A program made the translations under genes and the position numbers. A stretch of DNA of 41,755 bases from Clostridiales bacterium (lineage in GTDB: Bacteria > Bacillota > Clostridia > UBA1381), in contig JAQXZB010000096.1 in assembly GCA_029226975.1 (NCBI GenBank), positions 1 to 41,755 on the forward strand, written 5' to 3'. Positions 31,433 to 41,227 of this stretch are shown here, one piece after another. The stretch's first letter is position 1. The number at the start of each line of letters is the position of its first letter. The notes beneath the pieces were generated by a model. The model was not told the origin of the DNA. It worked only from the letters and a program-made list of their open reading frames with translations, and ran no database searches.

Positions 31433-33259
31433 TTATTCAACAGTAACCGATTTTGCCAGGTTTCTCGGCTTGTCAATGTCGCAGCCCTTTAGGGAGGCTA
31501 CATAATAGCCGAACAGCTGCAGCGGTACTACGCTTAATGACGGCAGCAGCATTTCATCGGTGTCGGGAACGGTAATAACATGATCCGCAACCTCGCTCAT
31601 GTAGGTTTGACTCTCGGTTGTCAAACCGATTACCACAGCACCCCTTGCTTTTACTTCTTTAACATTTGAAACGGTTTTGTCAAACAGCTCCCGTCCCGTT
31701 GCAAGAGCCACAACAAGCGTTCCGCTCTCGATAAGGGAAATTGTTCCGTGCTTAAGCTCGCCCGCGGCGTATGCCTCGGAGTGAATGTATGATATTTCCT
31801 TAAGCTTTAAGGAGCCCTCTAATGAAACCGCATAATCAAGGTTTCTTCCTATAAAGAATATCGACTGTGAATTAAAGAACAGCGATGCAAGGTACTGTAC
31901 CTTATCCTTCTGCTTTATAATTTCCGCTACCTGGTCGGGAAGGGCTTCTATCTGTTCTATAAGCTTTTTATACTGACCCGAGGTTACCATGCCCAGTTTA
32001 TCCGCCATGTACAGCGATATTAAATACATAACCGCAAGCTGAGTGCTGTAAGCCTTTGTTGTTGCAACGGCGATTTCGGGACCTGCCCAGGTGTATATAA
32101 CATCATCTGAGGCATTGGCTATTGCGCTGCCCACAACGTTTACTATGGAAAGTATTCTTGCGCCCTTGCTCTTTGCCTCCTTTAAAGCCGCCAGTGTGTC
32201 CGCGGTTTCTCCGGACTGGGAAATAACGATAACAAGGTCGTTTTTGCCCACTATGGGATCACAGTAACGAAATTCCGAAGCCACCTGCACCTCAACGGGA
32301 ATTCGGCACATTTTCTCAATTGCATATTTGCCCACAACTCCCACATGGTAGGCACTTCCGCAGGCAACTATAAAAATCTTTTTGATTGCTTTTATATCGG
32401 CGGCTGTCAGGGAAATATCGTCAAGAACAATTCTTCCGTCCTTAATTCTCGGACTGATGGTATCTCTTAACGCCTTGGGCTGTTCCTCGATTTCTTTCAT
32501 CATAAAATGCTCGTAACCGCCCTTTTCCGCAGCGCTTACGTCCCAGTTTACGGTGAATACTTCCTTTTCAACCTCTTCCTTGTCGGTGTTGTACACCTTT
32601 ACGCCGTCGCTTTTTAATATGACTATTTCATTATCCTCAAGATAATATATATTTCTTGTATGATTAAGTATGGCGGTAACATCCGAAGCGATAAAATTCT
32701 CGCCCTCGCCAAGACCGATAATCATGGGGCTTGCCTTTCTTACCGCAACAAACTGATCCGGGTAATCCGCGCACAGCACACCTATGGCATATGAGCCTTC
32801 AACCCGGTTTATTACCTTAATCATCGCGTCTATAATATCCCCGTTATAGTAATATTCAAACAAATGAGCAATGACCTCCGTATCGGTTTCCGATTTAAAC
32901 TCAAAGCCCTTGCTTATAAGCTTTTCCTTAAGGGAAATGTAATTTTCTATAATTCCGTTATGTACAACGCTGAAGCGTCCGTCCATGGAAACATGGGGGT
33001 GGGAGTTAATGTCCGACGGCTCGCCGTGAGTTGCCCATCTGGTGTGACCTATTCCGACCGTTCCGGGAACATTTTTACCCTCATCTGTAAGCTCCGACAA
33101 TACGGCAAGACGGCCCTTAGCCTTTGCAACGTCAATCTTTCCGTCGTTTAGGGTGGCAATTCCCGCACTGTCATAGCCTCTGTATTCAAGCTTTGCCAAT
33201 CCGTCAAGAAGAATGGGCGCAGCCTGCTTTTGTCCTATATAACCAACAATACCGCACAT
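31433..33259 (-). CDS. glmS: Glutamine-fructose-6-phosphate aminotransferase (isomerizing)
   Basis: This 608-residue enzyme makes glucosamine-6-phosphate from fructose-6-phosphate and glutamine, the entry to cell-wall amino sugars. The class II glutaminase half (2-~225) has nucleophile Cys2 (MCGIVGYIG) and HTRWATHGEPS. Two SIS domains (about 290-420 and 460-590) hold the isomerase half (ACGSAYHVG, ISQSGETADTLAAL). The end DKPRNLAKSVTVE is typical. Length is normal. Start after GGAGG at 33268-33272. I found no glmS ribozyme signature in the leader, so control by the ribozyme is not supported. Confidence 0.97.
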   Translation of the reverse strand: MCGIVGYIGQKQAAPILLDGLAKLEYRGYDSAGIATLNDGKIDVAKAKGRLAVLSELTDEGKNVPGTVGIGHTRWATHGEPSDINSHPHVSMDGRFSVVHNGIIENYISLKEKLISKGFEFKSETDTEVIAHLFEYYYNGDIIDAMIKVINRVEGSYAIGVLCADYPDQFVAVRKASPMIIGLGEGENFIASDVTAILNHTRNIYYLEDNEIVILKSDGVKVYNTDKEEVEKEVFTVNWDVSAAEKGGYEHFMMKEIEEQPKALRDTISPRIKDGRIVLDDISLTAADIKAIKKIFIVACGSAYHVGVVGKYAIEKMCRIPVEVQVASEFRYCDPIVGKNDLVIVISQSGETADTLAALKEAKSKGARILSIVNVVGSAIANASDDVIYTWAGPEIAVATTKAYSTQLAVMYLISLYMADKLGMVTSGQYKKLIEQIEALPDQVAEIIKQKDKVQYLASLFFNSQSIFFIGRNLDYAVSLEGSLKLKEISYIHSEAYAAGELKHGTISLIESGTLVVALATGRELFDKTVSNVKEVKARGAVVIGLTTESQTYMSEVADHVITVPDTDEMLLPSLSVVPLQLFGYYVASLKGCDIDKPRNLAKSVTVE

Positions 33260-33292
33260 AGTATATACCTCCAGTTTAATTTCTTAAAGTAC

Positions 33293-33321
33293 ATTATAGC
33301 ATAGAAAGTGTAAAAATTCAA
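33293..33321 (-). promoter_or_regulatory. Promoter of glmS
   Basis: On the minus strand, TTGAAT (33316-33321), a 17-base spacer and TATAAT (33293-33298), about 35 bases before the ATG. Confidence 0.8.
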
Positions 33322-33393
33322 CTGTAGTTATTAAATTGTAATAAAATGTTCGTATTTTTTTTGGTATCGGAGGATTTTGTGTGCATATTTTTC

Positions 33394-33422
33394 TTTACAA
33401 ACTCACAAAAAGGGTATATAAT
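33394..33422 (+). promoter_or_regulatory. Promoter of proB-proA
   Basis: TTTACA (33394-33399), a 17-base spacer and TATAAT (33417-33422). The leader is ~45 bases to the ATG at 33468. No T-box or other riboswitch was recognised in it. Confidence 0.78.
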
Positions 33423-33467
33423 AAGTATAGCTGTGATTTTTTGGAAAGGAGTTAATTTGTCATAAGT

Positions 33468-34283
33468 ATGGATAAAATATTAAAGGATGTGTCTATGGCG
33501 CACAGAATAGTGGTTAAGGTGGGAACTTCAACCCTCACATACGATACGGGAAAGCTTAACCTTAAGCGCATAGACCGTATGGCAATGATTTTAAGTGATT
33601 TGAGAAACAGGGGAAAGGAAATAATTCTCGTTTCCTCCGGAGCAATAGGCGTGGCGGTGGGAAAGCTTGGTCTTTCAAAAAAGCCTGAGGACACAAAGGG
33701 TAAGCAGGCGGCTGCGGCGGTAGGACAGTGTGAGCTTATGTATCTTTACGATAAAATGTTTTCGGAGTACAACAATACTGTGGCTCAAATTCTTTTGACT
33801 AAGGATGATATAGATATTCCCAGGCGTAAGAGAAATACGCAAAACACCATAAATGCACTGTTGGATATGGGAATAATTCCGGTCGTTAATGAAAATGATA
33901 CGGTGGCGGTTGACGAGATTGAGATAGGCGATAACGATACGCTTTCGGCTCATGTGGCGGAGCTGGTGGACGCGGATTTGCTGGTGCTGTTTTCGGATAT
34001 TGACGGCTTGTTTTCCGCAGACCCCAGAAAAAATCGTGACGCGCGGCTTTTGCCGATTGTATACGATATAGACTCGGTGCGCCAAAGCGCGGGCGATGCG
34101 GGAACGTCAATGGGCACCGGCGGCATGGTTACAAAGCTTGACGCGGCGCAGATTGCCTCGGAAGCTGGAATACACATGATAATAGCAAACGGCGCGGACA
34201 TGGACATTATGTATGACATTTTGGAGGCAAAGGAAATAAGGGGTACGCTGTTTGTATCAAAGAATTTCAGAAATATCGATTAA
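33468..34283 (+). CDS. proB: Glutamate 5-kinase
   Basis: This 271-residue amino-acid kinase phosphorylates glutamate, the first step of proline synthesis. Motifs: IVVKVGTSTLT, ILVSSGAIGVGVGKLG-like (VSSGAIGVAVGKLG), VVNENDTVAVDEIEIGDNDTLSA and the MGTGGMVTKLDAA block. It lacks the C-terminal PUA domain of the ~370-residue form, like many clostridial versions. The start is uncertain. The ATG at 33468 has AAAGGAG 16 bases away, which is far. The ATG at 33495 has AAAGGA 7 bases before it and would still keep the whole kinase domain. proA follows after 13 bases. Confidence 0.93.
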   Translation: MDKILKDVSMAHRIVVKVGTSTLTYDTGKLNLKRIDRMAMILSDLRNRGKEIILVSSGAIGVAVGKLGLSKKPEDTKGKQAAAAVGQCELMYLYDKMFSEYNNTVAQILLTKDDIDIPRRKRNTQNTINALLDMGIIPVVNENDTVAVDEIEIGDNDTLSAHVAELVDADLLVLFSDIDGLFSADPRKNRDARLLPIVYDIDSVRQSAGDAGTSMGTGGMVTKLDAAQIASEAGIHMIIANGADMDIMYDILEAKEIRGTLFVSKNFRNID

Positions 34284-34296
34284 AGAGGTGGTAAAT

Positions 34297-35547
34297 ATGC
34301 GAGAGGAGCTTATAAAAAAGGGTGAGCTTGCCCGCAATGCGGCATTTGGAATGATGAGCGTTTCGACCGAGGTGAAAAACAAAGCCCTCGAAGCTATTGA
34401 AAAGGCTTTGGTTGAACACTCTGCCGAAATTATGGCGGCAAACAGGACGGATATAGAAAATGCCGTAAAAAACGGAACAAGACAGGCAATGATAGACAGG
34501 CTTCGTCTTGACGAGGACAGAATAAGGGGCATTGCCGAGGGCGTAAGGCAGGTGCGTGAGCTTGATGATCCCATAGGCAAAACGGTGGGGAAGTGGACGC
34601 GCCCCAACGGTCTTGAAATTTCGCAGGTCAGAGTGCCTATGGGCGTTATTGCAATAATATATGAAGCCCGTCCCAATGTGACGGTTGACGCGGCGGTGCT
34701 GTGTTTAAAAGCGTCAAACGCGTGTATACTGCGTGGCGGAAGCGACGCTTTAAATTCCAATCTTGCGATTATGAAAATTATGCAGGAAGCGGCATATGCC
34801 GAGGGAATACCCGAGGGAACGCTTAATATAATTGAAGACACAAGCCGCGAAACGGCAGCCGAGCTTATGAAAATGAACGGCTATATCGATTTGCTCATAC
34901 CCAGAGGGGGAAAGGGGCTTATAAGAAGTGTTGTCGAAAATGCAACTGTGCCGGTGGTTGAAACGGCGGCGGGAAACTGCCATGTTTACGTTGATGGGGA
35001 CGCGGATTTGGAAATGGCAAAGAAAATTGTCCTAAACGCCAAGGTGCAAAGACCGTCTGTGTGCAATGCCGCGGAAACGCTGCTTATAGACAGAAAAATC
35101 GCAAAGGTATTTGTGCCTGAAATATTTGCGGCTCTTGAGGACAAGGGAGTGGAGATAAGAGCGGACGAGGAAAGCAGGAGCATATACGGCAGTGCAAAGA
35201 CCGCAAGCGATGAGGACTACTATACGGAATACAATGATTATATCATGGCTGTGAAAATAGTTGACGGCGTTTGTGAAGCAATTGCCCATATAAACAAGTA
35301 CAATACAAAGCATTCCGAAGCAATCGTAACCGAGAACAAGGAAACGGCAAAGCGATTCCTTAATGAAGTTGACGCGGCGGCGGTATATGTAAACGCTTCC
35401 ACCCGATTTACCGATGGCTTTGAGTTCGGATTTGGTGCGGAAATAGGAATAAGCACCCAGAAAATGCACGCAAGAGGTCCCATGGGTCTTGAAGCCCTGA
35501 CCTCGGTAAAATACAGTATTACGGGAAACGGACAGATACGGGAATAA
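34297..35547 (+). CDS. proA: Gamma-glutamyl phosphate reductase
   Basis: This 416-residue aldehyde dehydrogenase-family enzyme reduces gamma-glutamyl phosphate to glutamate semialdehyde with NADPH, the second proline step. Family marks: IYEARPNVTVDAAVLCLKASNACILRGGSDA, LLIPRGGKGLI, the catalytic Cys region PSVCNAAETLLI and the end RGPMGLEALTSVKYSITGNGQIRE. I chose the ATG at 34297, with AGAGGTGG 8 bases before it, over the open frame from 34252 that overlaps proB. The third gene of the pathway, proC, is not in the window. A strong terminator follows. Confidence 0.96.
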   Translation: MREELIKKGELARNAAFGMMSVSTEVKNKALEAIEKALVEHSAEIMAANRTDIENAVKNGTRQAMIDRLRLDEDRIRGIAEGVRQVRELDDPIGKTVGKWTRPNGLEISQVRVPMGVIAIIYEARPNVTVDAAVLCLKASNACILRGGSDALNSNLAIMKIMQEAAYAEGIPEGTLNIIEDTSRETAAELMKMNGYIDLLIPRGGKGLIRSVVENATVPVVETAAGNCHVYVDGDADLEMAKKIVLNAKVQRPSVCNAAETLLIDRKIAKVFVPEIFAALEDKGVEIRADEESRSIYGSAKTASDEDYYTEYNDYIMAVKIVDGVCEAIAHINKYNTKHSEAIVTENKETAKRFLNEVDAAAVYVNASTRFTDGFEFGFGAEIGISTQKMHARGPMGLEALTSVKYSITGNGQIRE

Positions 35548-35553
35548 AAACAG

Positions 35554-35591
35554 AAAAAACTCTTGAAACAAACCGATTTCAAGAGTTTTTT
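35554..35591. terminator. Bidirectional terminator after proA
   Basis: AAAAAACTCTTGAAA (35554-35568) and its perfect complement (35577-35591) form a 15-bp stem with A and T runs at both ends. It serves proA and the converging membrane protein gene. Confidence 0.9.
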
Positions 35592-35594
35592 GTT

Positions 35595-36803
35595 TCACCA
35601 GGGTATATTATTGGTGTAATAGGCAATATTCCACCAAATATTAAGTCCCGCGCCTGCCGCAAAGGGCAGTGCGTTTAGGTATGATATTTTGCCCTTTGCC
35701 CCAAAAACAACAGCAAGATAAATAAAGGGCAGTATGTCATTTGTATAGCGGTTGCCTATGTGGGAGCCGCCCATGGTCTTGTGCAGGGCAATAAAAACCA
35801 GGTGGCATATAAAGCATATCAATATTATTGAAAGCATTGCCCTGTCTTTGCCCTTTATAAAGCCCTTTAGGGTATAGCAGACATAGGATATGAATATGGG
35901 GCTTGCAATAAATATGCAGAAGCCCTCGGCGGTGAAAAAGTTGATTTTTCCGTTTTCAAAGGGCAGCCGCCAAAAATGCGGGAAGTTGGTTTTAAAATAA
36001 GCAATATTAAACTGCCCGGTCGAAACCCGCGTAAATTCCGGAAGATAATTGTGTCCGAATTCCGTTATTGAGCCGAAACGGGCGTAATTTAAGACCATAT
36101 ACGATACCGCAATCAAAAACGGTGCAATCAGACACTTTATATTCTTTTTAAGCATTTCCATGGGCGTATCCTCGGGGGAGAGCGCCTTTTTTTCACGATA
36201 AATCAGATACAGAAGCAGCACAATATAAATCGCCTGAAAGGGTCTGCATCCGACCGCACATGCCCAAAAGGTAAGCGAAAGCCCCGCCTTTCCCTTTACG
36301 GCGAAGTAAAGTGCCGCCATGGAAAGGGTAAAGGCAAGATTTTGCGCAATAAACCATACCCATGCGTTTGCGGCGCAAAAAAGCCAGTTTGAGCCGATTG
36401 TCACAAATAAAGCCATGAGCAGGGCAATGGGACGGCTTTTTATAAAATGCCTTGCTGTCATAAGGGCAAAGACCACGCCCGTAAGCGAGGAGGCAAAGGC
36501 TATAAAGCCGTCGCCCCGGTCAATGCCCAAAAGGGCAAAGGGCAGCATAAGGTATGAGGGAAAGGGCGGAAAGCTTACATAATATTTGCCGCCAAATATG
36601 GCAAGCTCCAAATACTCATAATTTCTGCCCAAATCCAACCGACCCTCAAGCCATGACTTTGCCTGAAGCATATAGGAATTATACGGATTTTGACTCCAAA
36701 ACCACTGCCCGGTGCGCGACCATATTATAACAAAAAGCACCGCCGTTATAAGCACTGCCGCCGCGTAAAGGGAAAATTCGGCGTATTTTGACTTTTTCAT
36801 CAT
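35595..36803 (-). CDS. Polytopic membrane protein, GT-C glycosyltransferase-like
   Basis: This 402-residue protein has roughly ten hydrophobic helices (first at about 12-29, last near the C terminus). After helix 1 lies the extracytoplasmic WSQNPYNSYMLQAKSWLEGRLDLGRNYEYLE segment. The pattern of an acidic, aromatic first loop followed by YVSFPPFPSYLMLPF resembles GT-C (GT39/dolichyl-phosphate-mannose-type) transferases that use lipid-linked sugars; a conserved DD or DE pair in the first loop was not clearly found, so activity is unproven. The ATG overlaps the stop of ychF (ATGA), so the two are translationally coupled. That coupling is probably genomic convenience rather than shared function. 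Confidence 0.7.
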   Translation of the reverse strand: MMKKSKYAEFSLYAAAVLITAVLFVIIWSRTGQWFWSQNPYNSYMLQAKSWLEGRLDLGRNYEYLELAIFGGKYYVSFPPFPSYLMLPFALLGIDRGDGFIAFASSLTGVVFALMTARHFIKSRPIALLMALFVTIGSNWLFCAANAWVWFIAQNLAFTLSMAALYFAVKGKAGLSLTFWACAVGCRPFQAIYIVLLLYLIYREKKALSPEDTPMEMLKKNIKCLIAPFLIAVSYMVLNYARFGSITEFGHNYLPEFTRVSTGQFNIAYFKTNFPHFWRLPFENGKINFFTAEGFCIFIASPIFISYVCYTLKGFIKGKDRAMLSIILICFICHLVFIALHKTMGGSHIGNRYTNDILPFIYLAVVFGAKGKISYLNALPFAAGAGLNIWWNIAYYTNNIPW

Positions 36804-37894
36804 ACGTTGAACCTAAAGAGAACAACATCTCCGTCCTCCATGACATATTCCTTGCCCTCGCTTCTTACAAGACCCTTTTCCTTTGCCGCCGCCATTGAGC
36901 CGCAGTCTATGAGGTCATTGTAATGAACTACCTCCGCGCGGATAAAGCCCCGCTCAAAGTCGGTGTGTATCTTTCCGGCAGCCTGGGGAGCCTTTGTGCC
37001 CTTGGTTATTGTCCAGGCCCTTACCTCCGGCTCTCCGGCGGTAAGATAGCTTATAAGCCCAAGGAGAGTGTAGCTTGCTTTAATAAGCCTGTCAAGCCCG
37101 GATTCGCTCATGCCCAGTTCCTCTAAGAACATTTCGCGCTCCTCGCCCTCAAGCTGTGAGATTTCCTCCTCGATTTTTGCCGAAACGGGCATTACCTGAG
37201 AATTTTCACCGGCAGCAAATTCCTTTACCCGGTTTACAAATTCGTTGTTTTCTATGCCCTTTGAAAAATCGTCCTCCGCAACGTTTGCCGCGTAAATTAC
37301 GGGCTTCATGGTTATTAAGAAAACGTCCTTCATAACCGCAAGCTCGTCCTCGCTGTAGCCGGCTGTTCTGGCGGGCTTGCCCTCCTCCATATGCGCCTTT
37401 ACGCGCTCGAACAGCTCAAGTTCTGCGGCAAGGGATTTGTCACCCTTCATTGCCTTTTTCGTTCTGTCAATGCGTCTTTCGAGCATTTCAAGATCGGAGA
37501 AGATAAGCTCTAAATTGATTGTTTCGATGTCGCGTATGGGGTCTATGGAACCGTCAACATGGGTTATGTTGGTGTCCTCAAAGCAGCGTACAACATGAAC
37601 TATGGCGTCCACCTCTCTTATATGCGAGAGGAATTTGTTTCCCAGTCCCTCGCCCTTTGACGCGCCCTTTACAAGACCCGCAATATCCACAAATTCAATA
37701 TAGGCATGAGTAACCTTTTTGGGATTATACATTTTTGCAAGTGTGTCAAGCCTTTCGTCGGGAACATCCACTATTCCGACATTGGGCTCTATTGTGCAGA
37801 ACGGGTAATTGGCCGATTCTGCGCCCGCCTGAGTTATGGCGTTGAATAAAGTTGATTTGCCTACATTGGGCAATCCTACAATTCCGAGTTTCAT
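36800..37894 (-). CDS. ychF: Redox-regulated ATPase/GTPase YchF (OLA1 family)
   Basis: This 364-residue, ribosome-associated P-loop protein prefers ATP to GTP. The G domain starts [21 protein letters not shown] (P-loop GLPNVGKST), followed by [15 protein letters not shown] and the [20 protein letters not shown] segment. A coiled-coil insert is central, and a C-terminal TGS domain ends [30 protein letters not shown]. Length matches the family. The start has AAAGGACG before it. It is conserved across bacteria and linked to oxidative stress and translation. It leads the two-gene run with the membrane protein. Confidence 0.96.
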   Translation of the reverse strand: MKLGIVGLPNVGKSTLFNAITQAGAESANYPFCTIEPNVGIVDVPDERLDTLAKMYNPKKVTHAYIEFVDIAGLVKGASKGEGLGNKFLSHIREVDAIVHVVRCFEDTNITHVDGSIDPIRDIETINLELIFSDLEMLERRIDRTKKAMKGDKSLAAELELFERVKAHMEEGKPARTAGYSEDELAVMKDVFLITMKPVIYAANVAEDDFSKGIENNEFVNRVKEFAAGENSQVMPVSAKIEEEISQLEGEEREMFLEELGMSESGLDRLIKASYTLLGLISYLTAGEPEVRAWTITKGTKAPQAAGKIHTDFERGFIRAEVVHYNDLIDCGSMAAAKEKGLVRSEGKEYVMEDGDVVLFRFNV

Positions 37895-38011
37895 TATGAT
37901 TCGTCCTTTCGGTTAATACTGAAATATTAAACAAACTTTTCCAAATTATGAACGCTTTGTAAAATATCACATATTACATTATACAACAATTAAAAAAATT
38001 TCGCAATAGTC

Positions 38012-38040
38012 TTTAAAATTTTTTTTAAATGTGTTATAAT
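38012..38040 (+). promoter_or_regulatory. Promoter of the second two-component operon
   Basis: TTTAAA (38012-38017), a 17-base spacer and TATAAT (38035-38040). AAAGGAGG follows only ~5 bases later, so the leader is very short. Confidence 0.65.
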
Positions 38041-38062
38041 ACAAAAAAAGGAGGTAATAGCC

Positions 38063-38749
38063 ATGGCTAACAATAAGGTTTTAATAGTTGATGATGATGA
38101 GCATATCGTGGAGCTTATAAAGCTGTATCTGGAAAAGGAGGGCTTTGCGACCGCGGCGGCTTATAACGGAGTGCAGGCGGTGGAGAAATTCAAGTCCGAA
38201 GCACCGTCAATTGTCATACTGGACGTGATGATGCCGGAGATGGACGGTATGCAGGTGTGCAGGGAAATACGGCGCGTGAGCAATATTCCCATAATCATGC
38301 TTACCGCAAAGGGTGAAACCTTTGATAAGGTACTGGGACTTGAAATGGGCGCCGATGACTATATGGTAAAGCCCTTTGAAACAAAGGAGCTTGTGGCAAG
38401 AGTAAAGGCGGTGCTTAGAAGAACCGAAACCAAGGAAACCAATTCCGACAAGGAGATAGTTTTCCCCAAGCTTACAATAAATCTTTCCAATTATGAGCTT
38501 AAAATTGAGGGCAAAATAATCGAAATACCGCCCAAGGAGCTGGAGCTTTTGTATTTTCTTGCGTCAAATCCCAACAGGGTGTTTACAAGAGAACAGCTGT
38601 TGGAGGAGGTATGGGGCTTTGATTATTTCGGCGACTCCCGTACCGTTGACGTGCATATAAAGCGACTCAGAGAAAAGCTTGAGGGCGTTGAGGCAAACTG
38701 GCAGCTTAAGACCGTTTGGGGTGTAGGCTATAAGTTTGAGGTCAGATAA
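38063..38749 (+). CDS. OmpR/PhoB-family response regulator
   Basis: This 228-residue regulator has a receiver domain (1-~120) with D10-D12, phospho-acceptor D53 (VILDVMMPEMDG) and MLTAKGET and DDYMVKPF motifs. The winged helix (about 132-228) has the SRTVDVHIKRLREKLE recognition helix. It is similar in build to the regulator at 13379, but clearly a different gene. Its stop overlaps the kinase start (TAATG), so the pair is coupled. Its target genes are not visible. Confidence 0.93.
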   Translation: MANNKVLIVDDDEHIVELIKLYLEKEGFATAAAYNGVQAVEKFKSEAPSIVILDVMMPEMDGMQVCREIRRVSNIPIIMLTAKGETFDKVLGLEMGADDYMVKPFETKELVARVKAVLRRTETKETNSDKEIVFPKLTINLSNYELKIEGKIIEIPPKELELLYFLASNPNRVFTREQLLEEVWGFDYFGDSRTVDVHIKRLREKLEGVEANWQLKTVWGVGYKFEVR

Positions 38750-40164
38750 TGGGTATTTTTAAAAGGCTGCGCCGCTCGTATATCATAATTACAGCTGTGC
38801 TTGTTGCCGTATTTGCAACGATGTTTTCGTTTTACCTTAGGTACTATACCATTAACACCCAGGCGGATATGGTCAGAGCCGCGGCAAGTGCGGTTGAACG
38901 CTGGACGGGCGGTATGCATATTGAGGAAAATGACATAAGGGCGCGGACTGCTTTTAAAATGACGCTTAATGAGTGGAAGGACCTGCTTCATGCGGATATT
39001 GTGATTTTTAACAACAACGGACAGCGCACCGAGGCAACCGCCGATATAAGCGGCATATCAGAGCAGTACCTAAAAAGCGTAAGCGAGGGCAAGGTTGTAA
39101 AGACCATATGTCATATAGACGGTCTTGATGATGACAAGATGTATCTTCTTATAGGGATGCCCATATATTATCAAAACACCATAATAGGCTCGTCCTTCTA
39201 TGTAAGCGGCATACCGGTTATATATAAAACCGCAACGGAACTGACGGTAATGTTCATTATAGCCGGCTTGATTACGCTTGCTCTTGCGGCTGTGATGGTA
39301 TACACTCAGTCAAAGAAAATTTCAAGACCGATAATAATGATAAACGATGCCGTAAGGGATATTGCGGCGGGGAATTTCTCGGAGAGAGTGCCTGTGGAGT
39401 CAAATGACGAGATAGGACAGCTTGCGTCAAGCTTTAATTTCATGGCGGAAAACTTAGGAAAGATGGAAGAGAAAAACAACACCTTCGTAAGCGATGTTTC
39501 CCATGAGCTTCGTACTCCGATGACGAGTATATCGGGCTTTATAGAGGGTATTTTGGACGGAACGATACCCAAGGACAAGGAGGAGTATTATTTAAAAATA
39601 GTCCTCGACGAAACAAGGCGTCTTACAAAGTTTGTAAATGATACATTGGAAATGTCCAAGATGTCCACAAAGAACTATCAGCTCGATATTGACCAGTTTG
39701 ATATAAATGAGCTTGTAAGAACCTGCATAATATCTTTAGAAAGCCGCATTGAGGAAAAAAATTTAGAGCTTAACGTGGATTTTAAGCATGAGGTGTTAAA
39801 TGTTCTTGCGGATAAGGACTCCATAAAGCGGGTAATCCTAAATATTATGGACAATGCAATAAAATTCAGTTATCCCAATACAACCATCGGAATATCCGTA
39901 TGGACGGAGAGGGGAAAGGCATATGTTTGCATAGGCAACTTCGGCGACGGTATAGACAGCGCGGATTTGAGCAATGTATTCGAGAGATATTATAAAACCG
40001 ACAGGTCCAGAAAAAACGAAAAGAGCGGCGCGGGACTGGGGCTGTCCATGGTTAAAAACATACTCGTACTGCATAAGCAGTCCATCTGGGTTGAGAGTGT
40101 GGATACAAAGGAAGGCTCCAATGCAAAATATACAAAATTTACTTTTACTTTGGAAAAAGCTTAA
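38749..40164 (+). CDS. Membrane sensor histidine kinase
   Basis: This 471-residue kinase pairs with the preceding regulator. The first membrane helix is at about 10-30, with an extracytoplasmic domain of ~130 residues. The second helix (about 162-185) ends in VYTQSKK, and HAMP follows (ISRPIIMINDAVRDIAAGNFSERVPV). HisKA has H252 in SHELRTPM. HATPase has NIMDNAIKFSYP, GNFGDGIDSADLSNVFERYYKTD and the G2 box GAGLGLSMVKNIL. The start is the ATG overlapping the regulator stop. The next gene, galT, has its own promoter, so a functional link is not implied. Confidence 0.93.
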   Translation: MGIFKRLRRSYIIITAVLVAVFATMFSFYLRYYTINTQADMVRAAASAVERWTGGMHIEENDIRARTAFKMTLNEWKDLLHADIVIFNNNGQRTEATADISGISEQYLKSVSEGKVVKTICHIDGLDDDKMYLLIGMPIYYQNTIIGSSFYVSGIPVIYKTATELTVMFIIAGLITLALAAVMVYTQSKKISRPIIMINDAVRDIAAGNFSERVPVESNDEIGQLASSFNFMAENLGKMEEKNNTFVSDVSHELRTPMTSISGFIEGILDGTIPKDKEEYYLKIVLDETRRLTKFVNDTLEMSKMSTKNYQLDIDQFDINELVRTCIISLESRIEEKNLELNVDFKHEVLNVLADKDSIKRVILNIMDNAIKFSYPNTTIGISVWTERGKAYVCIGNFGDGIDSADLSNVFERYYKTDRSRKNEKSGAGLGLSMVKNILVLHKQSIWVESVDTKEGSNAKYTKFTFTLEKA

Positions 40165-40171
40165 AAAACTA

Positions 40172-40200
40172 TTGACTAAGACCCGTAATGGGTGTAAAAT
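40172..40200 (+). promoter_or_regulatory. Promoter of galT
   Basis: TTGACT (40172-40177), a 17-base spacer containing a small ACCC-GTAAT-GGGT repeat, and TAAAAT (40195-40200). AGGAGG precedes the ATG at 40234. Confidence 0.78.
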
Positions 40201-40233
40201 ATATTAAGATAAACACATTTAGGAGGTATTCTC

Positions 40234-41211
40234 ATGGCAGAACTACGTTGGAACCCGCTTATAAAGGATTGGGTTATGATTGCATCACACAGACAAAACA
40301 GACCCCAGATGCCCAAGGACTGGTGTCCGTTTTGCCCCGGCTCGGGCAAGGTGCCGGATAATTTTACGGTATATAAATACGATAATGACTTCCCGGCATT
40401 GTCCCAGGACCCGCCAAAGCCCGATGATGTTGAAACAAGATTATACAAGACAAAGCCCTCATACGGCAAATGCGAGGTAATATTATACTCGCCGGAGCAT
40501 ACGGTAACGCTGCCGGAGCTGCCTGTTGACCATATAAGAGAGCTTGTGGATTTGTGGACGGAAAGATTTGTTGAAATCTCAAAGGATGAAAACATTAAGT
40601 ATGTGTTCATATTTGAAAACCGAGGCGATGTTGTGGGCGTAACAATGCCGCATCCTCATGGACAGATTTACGGCTATTCCGTAATCCCCAAGAAGATCGA
40701 GTTAGAGCTTGACTCATGCAGGGAGCATAAAGAGGAAACCGGCAGATGCCTTATCTGCGATATGATAGAGGACGAAAAGCAATCAGGGGACAGAATTATT
40801 TTTGAAAATGACGATTTTGTTGTATTTTTGCCTTTCTACTGCGAATACCCCTATGGTATCTACATAGCCGCAAAGCGTCATATTCAAAATCTTACCGAAA
40901 TGACCGACAAGGAAAAGAACAGCCTTGCAAAAACTCTTAAAGAGGCGGCAGGTACACTGGATTCGCTCTTTGACTATGCGTTCCCGTATATGATGTGTAT
41001 GTACCAAAACCCGGTAAACGGCGAGGATACCTCGGAGTATTACCATTTCCATATAGCCTTCTATCCGCCCATGAGAAGCGCGGACAAGGTTAAGTTCAAT
41101 GCGTCATCGGAAACCGGAGCATGGGCTCACTGCAACCCGACCGCACCTGAGGAAAAGGCTAAGGAGCTAAGAGCAGCTCACGAAAAATTCCTTAAAAAAA
41201 CAGATAAATAA
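40234..41211 (+). CDS. galT: Galactose-1-phosphate uridylyltransferase
   Basis: This 325-residue HIT-superfamily enzyme exchanges UDP between UDP-glucose and galactose-1-phosphate in the Leloir pathway. The N-terminal MAELRWNPLIKDWVMIASHR is typical, as is the zinc site with CPFCPGSG. The catalytic motif is HPHGQIYGY (HxHxQ), and the C-terminal half repeats the HIT fold with YYHFHIAFYP. Length is normal. The gene has its own promoter; galK and galE are not in the window. Its 3' end lies 16 bases from the start of the insertion sequence, so any downstream partner gene may have been displaced. Confidence 0.95.
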   Translation: MAELRWNPLIKDWVMIASHRQNRPQMPKDWCPFCPGSGKVPDNFTVYKYDNDFPALSQDPPKPDDVETRLYKTKPSYGKCEVILYSPEHTVTLPELPVDHIRELVDLWTERFVEISKDENIKYVFIFENRGDVVGVTMPHPHGQIYGYSVIPKKIELELDSCREHKEETGRCLICDMIEDEKQSGDRIIFENDDFVVFLPFYCEYPYGIYIAAKRHIQNLTEMTDKEKNSLAKTLKEAAGTLDSLFDYAFPYMMCMYQNPVNGEDTSEYYHFHIAFYPPMRSADKVKFNASSETGAWAHCNPTAPEEKAKELRAAHEKFLKKTDK

Positions 41212-41227
41212 TCAAAAAAAAATAAAA

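Noticed and set aside
33260-33460. glmS ribozyme upstream of glmS
   Set aside because: The leader before the glmS ATG is only ~35 bases and A+T-rich, and the conserved ribozyme core segments were not seen.
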